DNA of 64,000 nucleotides from Solen grandis. Lineage: Eukaryota > Mollusca > Bivalvia > Adapedonta > Solenidae. How positions within the stretch are numbered: position 1 is the stretch's first letter; each line of letters begins with the position of its first letter. The stretch is taken from positions 57,928,169 to 57,992,168 of the forward strand of contig CM037783.1 in assembly GCA_021229015.1 (NCBI GenBank), written 5' to 3'. The notes under the pieces were generated by a model. That model searched no databases. It was not told the DNA's origin and was given only the letters and a program-made list of their open reading frames with translations. Below, piece by piece: positions 44,510 to 56,024 of this stretch. The translations under genes were made by a program, and so were the position numbers.

Positions 44510-46335
44510 TGATTGATTAAAGAATTAATTAAATGAATTAATCCGGGACCGGATTCCCTTGTAATAATATGAATAAGATATGGTTAAACTAGAATTCCTT
44601 CCAAATGTACATGTATATTTATTTCCTTTACAATGATAAATTGTTTTTGTGCAGCTTTAATACATTTAATCAATATTTTTTCTGTACATTTTCAACACTT
44701 TTCTGTATGTTTGATTGTTTTATATTGTAAGTGTATGTGCGTATATTTAAAAAAGATGTTTTTGTGTTAAATTGCATCTTCAAGTACTAATATCTTCACA
44801 GCGATCTTTGGATTAAATTATTCCTGAACTTCCATCAAATGGTAAGTCCCCGTCCGCGACATGCAAAAATCGTTAAAATGATTTGTTTTCTTTCGGTTTA
44901 ACGTGTTAAGGACTGGGCAAAATCTCTGAGCAGGTTCAGATGAGATTTGGAGGCTGAAAGGTTTGCGGGTTCAATTTGATAAGGACGGTGCAGACAAAAT
45001 ATGATTGCAAGGATTGCTTGAAATGTTTCTATTATAGAAGGTAAATGTTTGAAAAACAGAAGGATACAACAGCTTAATAAAACCTTTGAATCAAATACAT
45101 GCCCAATGTCATAAACATCATTGGAACAAAAAAATAATGAAAGCCTGTAGTGTTGAATTTCGTTAGGTACATTAGAGAAGTTAGAGAAAAAGGAACAGGG
45201 AAATGTAGCCGAGATTCGTATACAGATGGTAGCTTAGGAGATTTAAGATCAGATTTCTAATACTCAGCCTCCTATCAAATCAATGAACAAGTTCGTAAAA
45301 TAGGAAAGATTCGGAGGTTAAGATCTGATAGAGAGCACACATTTGTGTATGATAAAGAAAACCAATTTTCACTAAATAGTACAAATTCCAGTGTAATTAT
45401 TGGAAAATAAAGGACTTGAAGCCAAGACCAGTAAGTGTATCGTAAACAGGCGACAGGCCTAAGAAAATGACTTTATGAGGAGCGAATCAAAGCTAAGCAG
45501 TGAAGAAGTTGAATGTAAGTTTAAGAGAACTAATGACATACTTGAAATGGAAGAAATTGAAAGAGGAAGCAACAAAATACCAAACAGGAAGTGGAAATGG
45601 AAATATATCATAGACTCATTTAGAGTATTGAGAGAAATATTTGATTTTCGAGTCACAGGGGAATCACTCATAATCAATAAGAAGGTTAACATGACATTTC
45701 TTGAAACAGCTACAGTTCGCAATAGGCCGGATGGATCAATTCATCAACTCTGCCCGAAGTCGTCATGCCAGTAATGCATACCAGAATGTTCAAGTATCGT
45801 TAGGATAGCCACGTATAGATCAGAGAACTTGATATTTATGAGACATTTTAAGGATATCCTTCAAGAACTTAGGCAAGAATCAGCGGATTAACCCGAACAT
45901 AGAAGGACACTGAGGATCTGCATGCAGGAAGGACACAAGGAGATGTCTGGGAAAATAAGGCTTCTTTACATGCAATTTAATTCATTGATTCAAAGAAGAA
46001 AAAAAAAATACCCCCACCTCAAAAAAATATACCGATATCTAAACATTAATCGAACAGGATATAATTATTATTCCCTTTTTTTTAATTCTTCTCTTTTCCT
46101 TATTTGCTCATGATATTTAACACTAATTGCCTTAAATTAACCGGCGATATTCTCAAATAGAACTTAATAACATAGCAGCAGTGTATCTTTACAAACTAAT
46201 TGAGGATCATAGACATTGTGGCTTCAGATGTTTGTACGCAATAAATGTTATCAAGTGTTTTTCTTTGGAATCTATGTCCATCCTTAATTGTCTGGAAGAG
46301 CACGTAATGATTCATTTGTCAATGTTGGCACGCAA
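44510..46335. other. Intergenic; one 99-codon frame without similarity
   Basis: The frame 45475-45774 (+) encodes a K/E-rich product (for example KLSSEEVECKFKRTNDILEM). A frame on the other strand overlaps it. No domain or retroelement motif was recognised, and neither is called a gene. The rest is AT-rich. Confidence 0.4.
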
Positions 46336-46475
46336 GGCGGCTTTCTCTCATGACAGATTCACCCGGATTTCTCACGTAGAAAAGCCTTCCAGGAGGATTG
46401 CGGTGGGTTGGGGGTTCTACAGGGGTAATTCTGTGTACTTGGGGTCTTCCTTCACTTTAAGGACGTTTAGGCGTG
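46336..46475 (+). mobile_element. SINE family B, diverged fragment
   Basis: AAAGCCTTCCAGGAGGATTG, CGGTGGGTTGGGGGTTCTAC and TTGGGGTCTTCCTTCACTTT match, with changes, the order seen in the copy at 47570-47752. It is clearly older than that copy. Confidence 0.45.
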
Positions 46476-46790
46476 TTACTACTGACTTTATCATATTTCA
46501 TTTTTCCAATTCTCATATATTTTAAGCAGAATATTATATATAAACTCCAATTTGTATGTTACATGTATTAAAACATGACTAAAAGTATATTTGCCAAATG
46601 TTGATGGTCCAAAAGTCAAATTTTAATGTTTAAAAATTGGCTACAATTTCAGTTTTAGTTTAAAAAAACCAGATACGGTGAGGCATACATTTTTTTAAAT
46701 TCCAGAAATCATTAAATCATATATATAAGAAAATCTGTTAGCTGAATTTTTTTATCAGGAAAAAAATCATAGCTTTTGTGTACTTTTTGT

Positions 46791-46795
46791 GTATA

Positions 46796-46846
<51 letters not shown>

Positions 46847-46860
46847 TATTTTTTTTTTTT
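46791..46860 (+). repeat. (TA)n followed by poly-T
   Basis: About 40 bases of TA repeat run into about 35 bases of almost pure T. Confidence 0.95.
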
Positions 46861-47569
46861 CGAACGAGGTACCTTCAAATCGACCTAATAGATCTTAATT
46901 CCCCATATCAAAAAAAAACTAATAAAAACTTTAAATTCTAAATCGGGGTTTTATTCGTGTATCCCTAAAAAAAGCTTTATTATCACCCAAACTGTAAAAA
47001 AGAAGATTCAAATTTCAGGAATGTATTTAATGTTCCCATTTTTTTTCTATATTCGAGTAAATTACAGACATAAGGCTTGAATCATAAATGTTTTTCAAAT
47101 TCAGATTCATTCAACTTCAATTTCAAAATAGCTAAAATAATGCTCTCTCCCTCCATATATGTGTAATTAAGTTTATTGATACGCATGTATTTTTTTGACT
47201 AAAATATATGAATATAATGGCTAGGATTGCATAACACTTAATCAAACAGAGTTTGTTTTATATCAAAATAAGAAAACCCGAAAGTCTTTTAAATTATTTA
47301 AAACGATGCACGACAAATAAAGATTTATTTAGATAAAATATAACTCTGGAGCTATTTCCTCATATAATGTTTAAACATTTTGTGATGCATAAACTTTTTA
47401 TGTATTTCTGTTTAATTGCTTTCTTTGAAACAGGCACTAGGGATTTAAATGGATATTCAAGAACAGTCATATCCTTTGATCCATTGAAAACACGTGTTTC
47501 TATTTTCCAGCTACAAACGTTAAATTGTCAGTACGAGTATAAGTAAATAATGATACACTTCCTATTCCC
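46861..47569. other. Intergenic, nothing recognised
   Basis: AT-rich sequence without element ends or exons. Confidence 0.6.
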
Positions 47570-47790
47570 GTTACCCCTCACCGCGTGAGTTCGGATCCTG
47601 GCAGGGTCGTTCCGATTTTCATTTGAGGAAACCTTCCAGCTGGCTTGCGGTAGGTCGGTGGTTCTGCCCAGATGCCTCCGTGCATTTGGGGACATCCTCC
47701 ACCTGTAATTAGCTGGACGTCGCATTATGACTGAAATACTGTCGAAGCGACGGTAAACTCAAATAGTCAAGTCAAGTCATGTCAAGTCCT
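47570..47790 (+). mobile_element. tRNA-derived SINE with (TCAAG)n tail (family B)
   Basis: The order is CACCGCGTGAGTTCGGATCC (B-box region), GAGGAAACCTTCCAGCTGGC, TTGCGGTAGGTCGGTGGTTC, ATCCTCCACCTGTAATTAGC, CTGGACGTCGCATTATGACT and GAAATACTGTCGAAGCGACG, then AAACTCAAATAG and four TCAAG-type units. The repeat tail and B-box fit a SINE with a short-repeat 3' end. Confidence 0.7.
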
Positions 47791-48162
47791 ATTCACGTTA
47801 CCAAGAAGATTATTAATTTGTACACAACAAAAGTTAACAAACCTCTGAGCTCCCTGATGTTGATACCAAACTAAAAATATAGCTTATGACCATGTACACT
47901 ATGCATTAAGTATGATATTAACATATGTTAACAATTATAAATCCTAATATGATTTACACTAAGAATGTTTGATATAAGAACACAGAGCTTACAACACATT
48001 GATTGAACTGAAATATAACGTTTTATTTTAAGCGAACTGGTGAAATACTGGGTTCCATCAGTGAGATAAAATCCATATCTCTTAGTGTGGGTGATACAGA
48101 TCTACACAAAATAGTTCCATACATTTACCGGCTGTTAGCATATTAAAATAAATATAGAATGT

Positions 48163-48292
48163 GTTTGTTTTGAGTGGATATGGAATACATCTCATCTCGA
48201 AGTGATACAATTTTAAAATTTTCATTCGCGCTACGCGATCTTGAAAATATTTAAAGTGTATCACTACTCGATGAGATATATCCCACAATCAA
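48163..48292. repeat. Imperfect long inverted repeat (~50-base arms)
   Basis: GTGGATATGGAATACATCTC then ATCTCGAAGTGATACAATTT pairs with the reverse complement of AAAGTGTATCACTACTCGAT then GAGATATATCCCAC. The loop region is TTCGCGCTACGCGA, itself partly palindromic. Arms match at most positions with small gaps. It is a foldback, MITE-like structure. Confidence 0.65.
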
Positions 48293-48659
48293 AAACCCTC
48301 AATGCCTTCGCATCTTTAAGGATTTAACAGCGATAATTATTCTGTTCATTATTATTTAGTATTGGTGTTAAGGAAATGCACATATCTGAACTGTTCTGTT
48401 CATTTGATGTTTTTACCAACTTAAACATCAGTGCAACATTTTTTTTTTCTTTTGGTATGTTGATTAAATTTGGAGTGCGTAAACATAGAACTACCCAACT
48501 ACCAAACCAAGTGGAATTTCATCTTCACAAGAAATCTCAGTAAATATACCGAGACCCGAACTGACAGAAGCGATAGTCTAAGTGATAAGAATTCAGTGAA
48601 ACAAGACATATCTTGAAAAAAGATACACGGCCGTGGTGTTTTAATTTTATCTAGTGTTT

Positions 48660-48850
48660 ATTCTGCATCTTGAGAGGACATTTGACCCAATTATTGTGAA
48701 TGTCTTTCAAGTTTCCAAGATATATAGAGTGGATATGAAATTGCTGACGATCGGACAGACGAACGACCAGTTCACAACATAATACGTCCCTTCAGGTAAT
48801 ACAGCTGAATGAGTGTTCCTCGGAACACTTGTGCCACCTGCATTCCAGCA
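48660..48850 (+). repeat. Fragment of the GGACAGACGAACG repeat type
   Basis: ATATAGAGTGGATATGAAAT and GATCGGACAGACGAACGACC resemble the ends of the units at 41400-41600. It is a single diverged copy. Confidence 0.4.
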
Positions 48851-49040
48851 GTTGTCAGAGAAAGGGTGCATATCAAATGATCAAAATTATACTTATCACT
48901 ATGAAAAACAAGTTTAAAGTGCATACACCATATAGTATTGAAGTTATCCTCTGATACATCACGTCTGAACGAATGTGCGATTTCCAGGACACGAAGGGGT
49001 CTGAAGGTTTCAAATCCGACATGTGTTTTTCATCCTTTAG

Positions 49041-49041
<1 letters not shown>

Positions 49042-49081
<40 letters not shown>
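49042..49081 (+). repeat. (TG)20 microsatellite
   Basis: Twenty perfect TG units. It creates low-complexity frames on both strands, which are not genes. Confidence 0.97.
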
Positions 49082-49084
<3 letters not shown>

Positions 49085-49089
49085 TAATT

Positions 49090-50449
49090 ATTTTGAACGT
49101 TAAGACATGTACATGTATTGATATATTTTTATTTTCGAAAATCGAGGTCTTAGGAATGTATATACAAAGCGAACAAGCTGATCTCTTTTTCGGAGAGATA
49201 CTTTCGATTTTTAAGTCAACCAATCAAAACTTACAGTATTCATCAGCTGTTTATTGACCTCCACCCTTAAGTTTAGACCGGAAATTCAGGTGAAAACAAA
49301 AAAGCCTAATGCCGAAAAAGACATATTAAACAGAGATAGGAAACTCCTGTGAAACCCAGTGTAAAATATCGTTTAGGCTCATGGCAGATCATTCAATATT
49401 GCAAACTTTCAAAGAAGTATGGAAAACTCACAAAGAAAAAAGTAACCATATCAATTCTCATCTGCAAGGAATTATTTTCAGTTTTATTCATTTAATAAAA
49501 AAAACAAACTTAAATTATCATTTAAATTCAACCAGAAAAAAAAATATTATTTTTATTAGTTATCACCATGCAAGTACTCCTCACTTTTACATGAACAATT
49601 TTATTTCTTGCATTTTATTATTAAATAAGAAACCATTTTGATGGCAATTTGGTGTTTTATTGTAAGGCACAATTTACTTTTACATATCTTAGATATAAAC
49701 GATATTCGAAAATGTGGCTTTGCGAGAATTCAACAAATTGTTACGTAATTTTGTAGATTTAGACTAGTTGCCAATCATTGTTTAATAGGATTTTGCTATA
49801 TCAACTTGATACCAAAATCATTTCTTTTTAAATAAATTAGGACCGGTCTAGGGACAAAGACTTTCGTACAACTTAATTCGAGTTTTCGAAATACATCAAA
49901 TACATAATAATGAAGATTCTCGTATAATTCAAGCGATTACAGCTATTATCATCAAGTTTATAAAATTGACGTTGCATGTTTAAATGTTTTTCATGAGTCA
50001 ATGCATCCTCATTATGTAATCTTTCAGTGAAAGGGATAGGCAGAAATTCTGCATCGACAGCATCGAGTAATTAAGGTTCAGGGAACCTTGATGTTTTGAA
50101 ATTATATATTTATCGACGAAATGCCAATAAATGTGTCAGATAAACATGATATAATTAAAAAAAATGGTTATTAGTATGTGTTTGTTAATGTTGATACTTT
50201 GTCCGGTTGGTCATCCCTTTTTGCGATCAAGGTATATGTTTTACATTCTAAATATTCTCTTGGGATCATTTCATGAGTATCGGTAAGATGTATGAAACAT
50301 AAACATATTGGTGTATTTTAAAGAGAAAAAAAATACACGAGATAGTATTTGCGATTCATCGATGTTCGAAGTTAACTGTTTAGAAATTGAAAACAGTTTG
50401 TGTGTCGAGTCCCGCCATATTTTTTTCTGGAAATAATCCGAAGATATCC
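49090..50449. other. Intergenic, nothing recognised
   Basis: AT-rich. The frame at 49381-49641 (+) ends in low-complexity A/T codons and has no recognisable domain. Confidence 0.55.
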
Positions 50450-51345
50450 GAATGAACCCAACATAATTGAATAACCACCGAACACAACGTCAAATACACA
50501 TAGAACGTTTAATAGACTAGTCTTAACAGTATCAACACAAAACAGCACGTTTTACCAAGCATGAAAATTTTACAGCTCAACAAAACACTATCGCAATTGT
50601 ATAAATTTACGTTTTCACCCAGCAGTTCATTTGCACGACTGAACACAGAGGGGTAAGTTCTTAACAACACATTATTAAACTAAGCACAATGTTGTCAGCA
50701 GTCACTAGGACGTTTTCACAACTGAATATAATTGCAATAGCACCACACAACACTCTATTTCAAGCGAACGCAATGACAGTACCACTCCACAAAACACTAA
50801 CGTAACTGAACAAAATGATATCGCACTAAACATTCATTTTCTTAACTTAGCAAAATTATTATAACACCCAACAATAAATTAATGAAGCTGAACATAATGA
50901 TAGTACCATTCAATCAGACATTATCGCAACAGAAAATAATAACAGTACTACTCAGCAATTTATTGTCATGGCTGAACTTAACTACTTTAGCACCCGACAG
51001 GGTAGTACTGTAACTGCAATAATATACGTATCGCTCAATAATACACTGTAACAACAAAACATAATGATACTAATACTCAACATTTTATTTTTATGACTGA
51101 GCATGATATGCGGAGCCACAAATAGCATATTATTACAACTGAACACAGTAACTGCAACAACTTATAGTACATCAACTGGACTTAACATAATTTGTAACCA
51201 CTTGCTAGCTCAGTGTACGGACTGAACATAACAATAAGTGCACCTAACAACACATTGCATTGGCAAAAGAAAATACTTCGAGCATATAACATAACACGTC
51301 AATAACTGGACACATTGGAATTACTTCCCAGCACACTGTATCTCG
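50450..51345 (+). repeat. Highly degenerate ~42-bp minisatellite (~20 units)
   Basis: A motif like CTGAACATAATGATAGTACC followed by ACTCAACAACACATTATCGCAA recurs through about 900 bases. Successive CTGAA-type anchors in the best part (50718-51010) lie 40-43 bases apart, several exactly 42. The units share only part of their bases, so the array is old. No strand is open through it. Confidence 0.75.
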
Positions 51346-51426
51346 GACTTTACAGAACACTAACTGACCATCAATACCAGTCGTTCTCAACATAAGACAG
51401 TTCTGGCGTTCCATGATATAGCGACG

Positions 51427-51580
51427 TTCAGCTAATTACAGGTGGAGGAAGACCCCGAATGCACGGGCCCGGGGCATCCAGGTAGAACCACTGACCTACC
51501 GCAAGCCAGCTGGAAGGCTTCCTCACATGAAAATCCGAATGCCAGGATTCGAACCCATGCGGTGAGGGGCTGAATGAGTG
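51427..51580 (-). mobile_element. SINE family B (inverted)
   Basis: Read on +, CAGCTAATTACAGGTGGAGG, GGTAGAACCACTGACCTACC, GCAAGCCAGCTGGAAGGCTT and AGGATTCGAACCCATGCGGT are the reverse of the family B order at 47570. The two copies face each other about 3.7 kb apart. Confidence 0.68.
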
Positions 51581-51605
51581 TTAAAGGTGCTGGAATTAAT
51601 CGTTG

Positions 51606-51680
51606 CTACGACAGTATTTAAGTCATATAGTGATGTCCAGCTACTAACATGTAGAGGAAACTACAAGCGCACAGAAATCC
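51606..51680 (-). mobile_element. SINE family B 3' end fragment (inverted)
   Basis: GCTACGACAGTATTTAAGTC and GATGTCCAGCTACTAACATG are the reverse of the 3' end of family B. It abuts the head of the copy at 51427-51580, suggesting nested or tandem insertion. Confidence 0.45.
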
Positions 51681-51714
51681 CCAGAAGAAACACCTGCTAC
51701 TCACATTAAATATT

Positions 51715-52397
51715 AACAAGAAATGTCTTTAAAAAAGATATTCGACGTAGCTAAATAATTGTCATTTGTAACATGTAAAACAGATTTAAACTATTATAAA
51801 ATTTTAAACGTTAGCAAAAAAGTTTATAAATACCAATATTATTGGAGATATTGTGAAGACTATATAATAAAACGGATTTAATTAACAAATTAATAAAAAA
51901 GCTTATCTCCCATTAAATATTATGCACTTGCTGATTATTTTTAAAAAATAAAGGCAATTTATATGTAACGAAGCGAAACCTAAAGATCATAAATCGCGTA
52001 TAATCGATTACTTTTTACATCCGCACAATAAGCTGCACAACTTCTCCGCAGTAGTTACCTCCCTTGATGGCTGAGTTCACTTTTGCAAAGTAGGGGAAAT
52101 TTAAGTGAAGTAAAAATAGACATACGCATGCTTCTTATTCAAGTGTTTTTTGGAAGTGTTAAATTGTCATTACTGTGTTACCTGTCACGTTTAAACTGAA
52201 ACAGAAAACTGTTATATCAAGTTGAAAGATTTATACAACCTGAAACCCCCATTTTAAATTGGAATATCCTAAATATCCTAAAGAATTTATATAAGTCAAT
52301 GATAGCATTGCATTTACTCTGGCTTCATTTGCATACCAACATTTGATTGGTTGAAGAAATAGGTCAAAACAAAATTTATACAGCAAAGCCGAAAAAA
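51715..52397 (-). mobile_element. Helentron-like non-autonomous element, copy 1
   Basis: Three related elements of about 680 bases lie in this part of the window; this is the first. On + it begins AACAAGAAATGTCTTTAAAA with AAGATATTCGACGTAGCTAA. The ATGTCTTT/AAAGATAT part folds into a hairpin. It ends TATACAGCAAAGCCGAAAAA. On the minus strand this gives a 5' TTTCGGC motif, an inverted copy of the motif just before a 3'-terminal hairpin, and no open frame. That is the layout described for Helentron/DINE-1-type elements (subterminal inverted repeat plus 3' hairpin). Long internal stretches are about 80-85% identical by eye to copy 3. The minus-strand assignment follows from the hairpin end. Confidence 0.6.
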
Positions 52398-52619
52398 TGA
52401 ATCCATCAGAAATGTTTGTGAGGCTGCTTTTGACAAACGATGTTTCCATGACTTGCACGTTTAAATCAATAAAGTGGTACTTTTTTCATATGCATGTGTA
52501 CGCTTCGACGCTTTCTAATTTGCCACCAAATAAAGTACGATATTTTGTAACATATTTAATCAATAAATCTAATATTTGGTTATTTTTGTAATGTACACTC
52601 CAATCTAACGATTTACAAA

Positions 52620-52823
52620 ATGAAAGCACGTATTCGAGAACAAAATCATCCATGCGAAACGAATGGTACGAACATAGTCTATGTGCTCGCGTTACTCGTG
52701 TACGGCATGGTAGTTGTAAACTTGTATGGGTGGGGCCTTCACAGATATATCTATGAGGACAGTGATTGCCACAGCAGGTGGACATATAAAGCATTGAAAG
52801 GAAATCAAATACGATTTGAATGA
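52620..52823 (+). CDS. Possible small single-pass membrane protein, first exon
   Basis: From ATG the frame gives 67 residues. The features are a polar N-terminus with an N-glycosylation sequon (TNGT), one hydrophobic segment (IVYVLALLVYGMVVVNLYGW) and a polar end (GLHRYIYEDSDCHSR...). G+C and codon use are more coding-like than the flanks. If the weak donor gtggac at 52778 is used, the frame joins in phase to the candidate exon at 53109 that runs into gap 2. Otherwise the frame stops at 52823. The topology of short ectodomain, one TM and charged juxtamembrane tail recalls KCNE-type subunits, but there is no diagnostic similarity. Confidence 0.35.
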   Translation: MKARIREQNHPCETNGTNIVYVLALLVYGMVVVNLYGWGLHRYIYEDSDCHSRWTYKALKGNQIRFE

Positions 52824-53108
52824 ATTTTTGCAGTTACATATTAGGGATAAATTGTATGATTTTTTTTATTTGGTTTTCAGTTTCCTACGAATACTTTTCC
52901 TAAACTAGGATAAAATCTAAGAGGCAACTTAGAATTTGTTTAAATGTTCATTAATAGATGGTTTCAACATAAAGATGTCTTCCTAACCTCATTTCAATTT
53001 GAGTGGATTTAGGTATACAAAAACAATGTATTATCGGAAATATGCCTAGTTTAAATCATTAAAATCAAAAAGTATTATTTGCGAAATTTTATTTTATCAT
53101 TTCTTCAG

Positions 53109-53171
53109 GAAAAACAATGTTTTATATGAGAGACATATGGAATGGGAAAACAAACCTTCTTCGAAAAACCG
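53109..53171 (+). CDS. Possible exon truncated by gap 2
   Basis: After the acceptor atttcttcag, the phase-2 reading gives KNNVLYERHMEWENKPSSKN and is still open when the N run begins. The other phases have early stops. It fits the preceding candidate exon (52620-52777) in phase, the joined codon being AG|G for Arg. Confidence 0.3.
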
Positions 53172-53271
53172 NNNNNNNNNNNNNNNNNNNNNNNNNNNNN
53201 NNNNNNNNNNNNNNNNNNNNNNNNNNNNNNNNNNNNNNNNNNNNNNNNNNNNNNNNNNNNNNNNNNNNNNN
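53172..53271. other. Assembly gap 2 (100 N)
   Basis: Exactly 100 N, so the size is unknown. It cuts a possible exon that starts at 53109. The open frame across it in simple translation has no meaning. Confidence 0.99.
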
Positions 53272-55350
53272 ATTTTGTTGTTTAGCGGAAATAAATTTCA
53301 ACTATAATTGCAGCACTGCGAATGATGTAAATTAAAATGATTGATTAAATGTTACTTTGGATGGGTACACTGTTTTCAAACATTACATCCATTGATTTAT
53401 GTGCGACAGAATAAAGCATTTAAATTCAAATGCGAACTGTAGGACGACTGTTAAGAGAGAATAATGAAATGATATAGTTAAACATGTATTATGTCCGAGT
53501 TCTGACAGTGGGATATGCAATATTCGGTTATTAGTGAGTCAGTACTTTTATTGTATCCTTTAAGGGATTGATAATATACTTCGGAAATATGAAGGTGAAT
53601 GCATACAAAACAATAATATGATGCCACACATGACAGCAAAAAACAGTGCCTGTACAATGTATCTGTTTGTACTTGGTTTCTTTTCCATTGGCAAAATGCT
53701 CATAAACCTTTAATGTCTAAAATATATTCATGTATGTCAATCATATGAAACATTATACAATACAAAGTTGTTTCACTTTTACTACGATAAAAAACCTTCA
53801 TGTTGACAAATCCAAGTTCTGGCGTTAAATTGATAATCAAATATACACCACATCATGTAAACCCTATTGGGAATGTCATTGCCACAAAGGAAATTAAGAT
53901 AAAAAAGACCAAACCAAGGAATATTCGATTTGGTATAACATGGAATAAATCACAGAGACTTGAAGAAACCTCCTGAGTCAAAAAGAAAAAAACAGAATTT
54001 GTGGACATTTTGATAAGTCTCAAATGCCAATATTTGCCATTAATACAATTAAATATGTTTTGACAATAGCCAAGACAGACAAACATTTTCTTGTTTTAAC
54101 TGCAGTCATTAATGCTTGAATTTCATTAGTCAAATGGAATGTAAAGGAAATAACCAAATTATTTTTTTTACTTATTTATTACTTATATTTTTTGTTTGTT
54201 ACCATCATAGTAAATATAATCGTTTTTCACTGCTAATGAACCATAAATGCATATGCTAGAATCTGTCATATCTAAATAAAACTTTTCCGGTAAAAAATAT
54301 CATTTCACTCTTGTTTATTCCTTCGCTAGATTTCAATTTTAACAAAGCTGTTTGACCCAGCAGTTTTCAAAGCTGATCATGGCATTATAATCAAGATTTT
54401 GATCATGATTGATGGAAAAATGAATGAAATCAAGACAAGATGTTTAATGTATGTAATAAATTATGAATTATATCCTGCACGTATTTGATCAGTAACGCAT
54501 TTTTAGTATGTGTACTTTGTTTCCCTTTTCCGGCAAAGCTGACTTTTTAAAAGATATGACATAAAATAATCACTTTAATCACCCTCAACACCGCCTGTCT
54601 TTTAAAAATACATTCTTGTTTCTCTGGTAGCGTACTTACAAAACGAACCGTGAGTTAATTTCCAGAATGTTTGCTAAACATAAACCACGACTTTTTGTTA
54701 ATCATTACTTCTCGCTTTGCTATTGCGGTAGTGTGTTACTAATGATTTCAACACCTTATAAGACTTAATTTGTATTTAACTTTGAATTTGAAATTAAAAA
54801 AAGGATAATGATATGAAATAAAACCTAATAATACACAGGACTATATCATATATAATTCATCCATATCTATGAAATCATTATTTAGAAAACAAATTTATTG
54901 TATGCATTCTTTAGTGACTGCTAACATTCATCCTCAAGTTGAATTAAAATTAGTTACATCATATTTCTTTATTCAAATCTAATTTATAAAGATAGAGAAT
55001 TCCATTTCAATATAAATAAATGTCATCCATTGCGTGCAATATGGCTTCCCGATCCTGCTACCAATGGTTGGGAAAAGAAATAAAATGGTTCAATTTGAGT
55101 GACAGATAAAAGTATTACTCTCATAGGTGATAAAAACTGTTTGGTGTCCGCTTCGAGAATAATATCCAGTGATATTATAATATGACTATGCATGGTGTCA
55201 TGATACGTGTATCACTTTAATGCCTCAAGTGTACGCAATCCCCAACTGTCTGTTAAACTTTTAGACGTAGAACTCAATAAAGATAATTACACATGCTGTA
55301 CGTTGATTCATACCAGTTCTTTATAAACCATAACACTATTCTGCTGAAAG
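53272..55350. other. Intergenic, nothing recognised
   Basis: AT-rich sequence. No continuation of the candidate gene before gap 2 was found. Short frames (for example 53853-54086 minus) have no recognisable features. Confidence 0.5.
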
Positions 55351-56024
55351 TAAAACAAGAAATATCTTTAAAAAAGATATTCGGCGTAGGATGACAGAAA
55401 AACGAGATTTCCAGTCTTCTAGAACATTCCGAGGAAAAGCGCGCGAAAGACCGACGCACAACAAATTTAGTACGCTCTAGAAATAGTTCAGTATTTTTTC
55501 TATGAAATATACTTATTTATAGACGGTAATACAAAAAATTATATCTGTAAATAGGCTTGTTTGATATTTGTTCATATCATTATTGCATATGACAATTATG
55601 ATATAAAAGCGTTATTAGTTGTTTTGGTTTTGGCGAATTAATTTTCAATGAGAGCATCTCGGCAGGCTGGAAGAATTCAATATACATAGTAATTAAGGGG
55701 TTTCATGTCATAACACGGTGGATTCTTTTTTGTTGTTTTAAATCATTTTCACAAATTAGCATTCCTCAATTGATGGAAAAGGATTGTATTTAACTTACTG
55801 AAATCACTTTCATGTTTACATCAAAAAGAAAAGTAATAACACCAAGCTGAATGATGTATACAAGCTGCACCCCTTATTTACAGTAATTTTATAGTCCATA
55901 ACGATGCGTTAACCAATAACAGGAGTCCTTTTATTCAGCTTAGAATTATTTACCGCTGTTAGCGTACATTTGATTGGTTTAAGATGCGAGTTGAAATCGA
56001 AATTATACAGCTACGCCGAAAAAA
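55351..56024 (-). mobile_element. Helentron-like non-autonomous element, copy 2 (diverged)
   Basis: It has the same ends as copies 1 and 3: TAAAACAAGAAATATCTTTA plus AAAAAGATATTCGGCGTAG at one side and ATTATACAGCTACGCCGAAA at the other. It has a similar length (674 bases). The half near 55740-56000 is alignable with copy 3, but the half near 55390-55700 is different. That different half contains a perfect heat-shock element (55417-55429). No coding frame. Confidence 0.55.
55417..55429. promoter_or_regulatory. Heat-shock element TTCTAGAACATTC
   Basis: Three alternating pentamer cores, TTC-2-GAA-2-TTC, in perfect register, the minimal consensus bound by trimeric HSF1. It lies inside Helentron-like copy 2. 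No gene start is recognised close by, so its function is open. Confidence 0.5.

Noticed and set aside
45459..45774. 99-codon K/E-rich frame on + and 87-codon frame on -
   Set aside because: The two frames overlap on opposite strands with no recognised domain, splice sites or retroelement motifs. Left as intergenic.
48873..49257. 116- and 94-codon frames across a TG repeat
   Set aside because: Low-complexity His-Thr and Cys-Val runs from (TG)20. No support outside the repeat.
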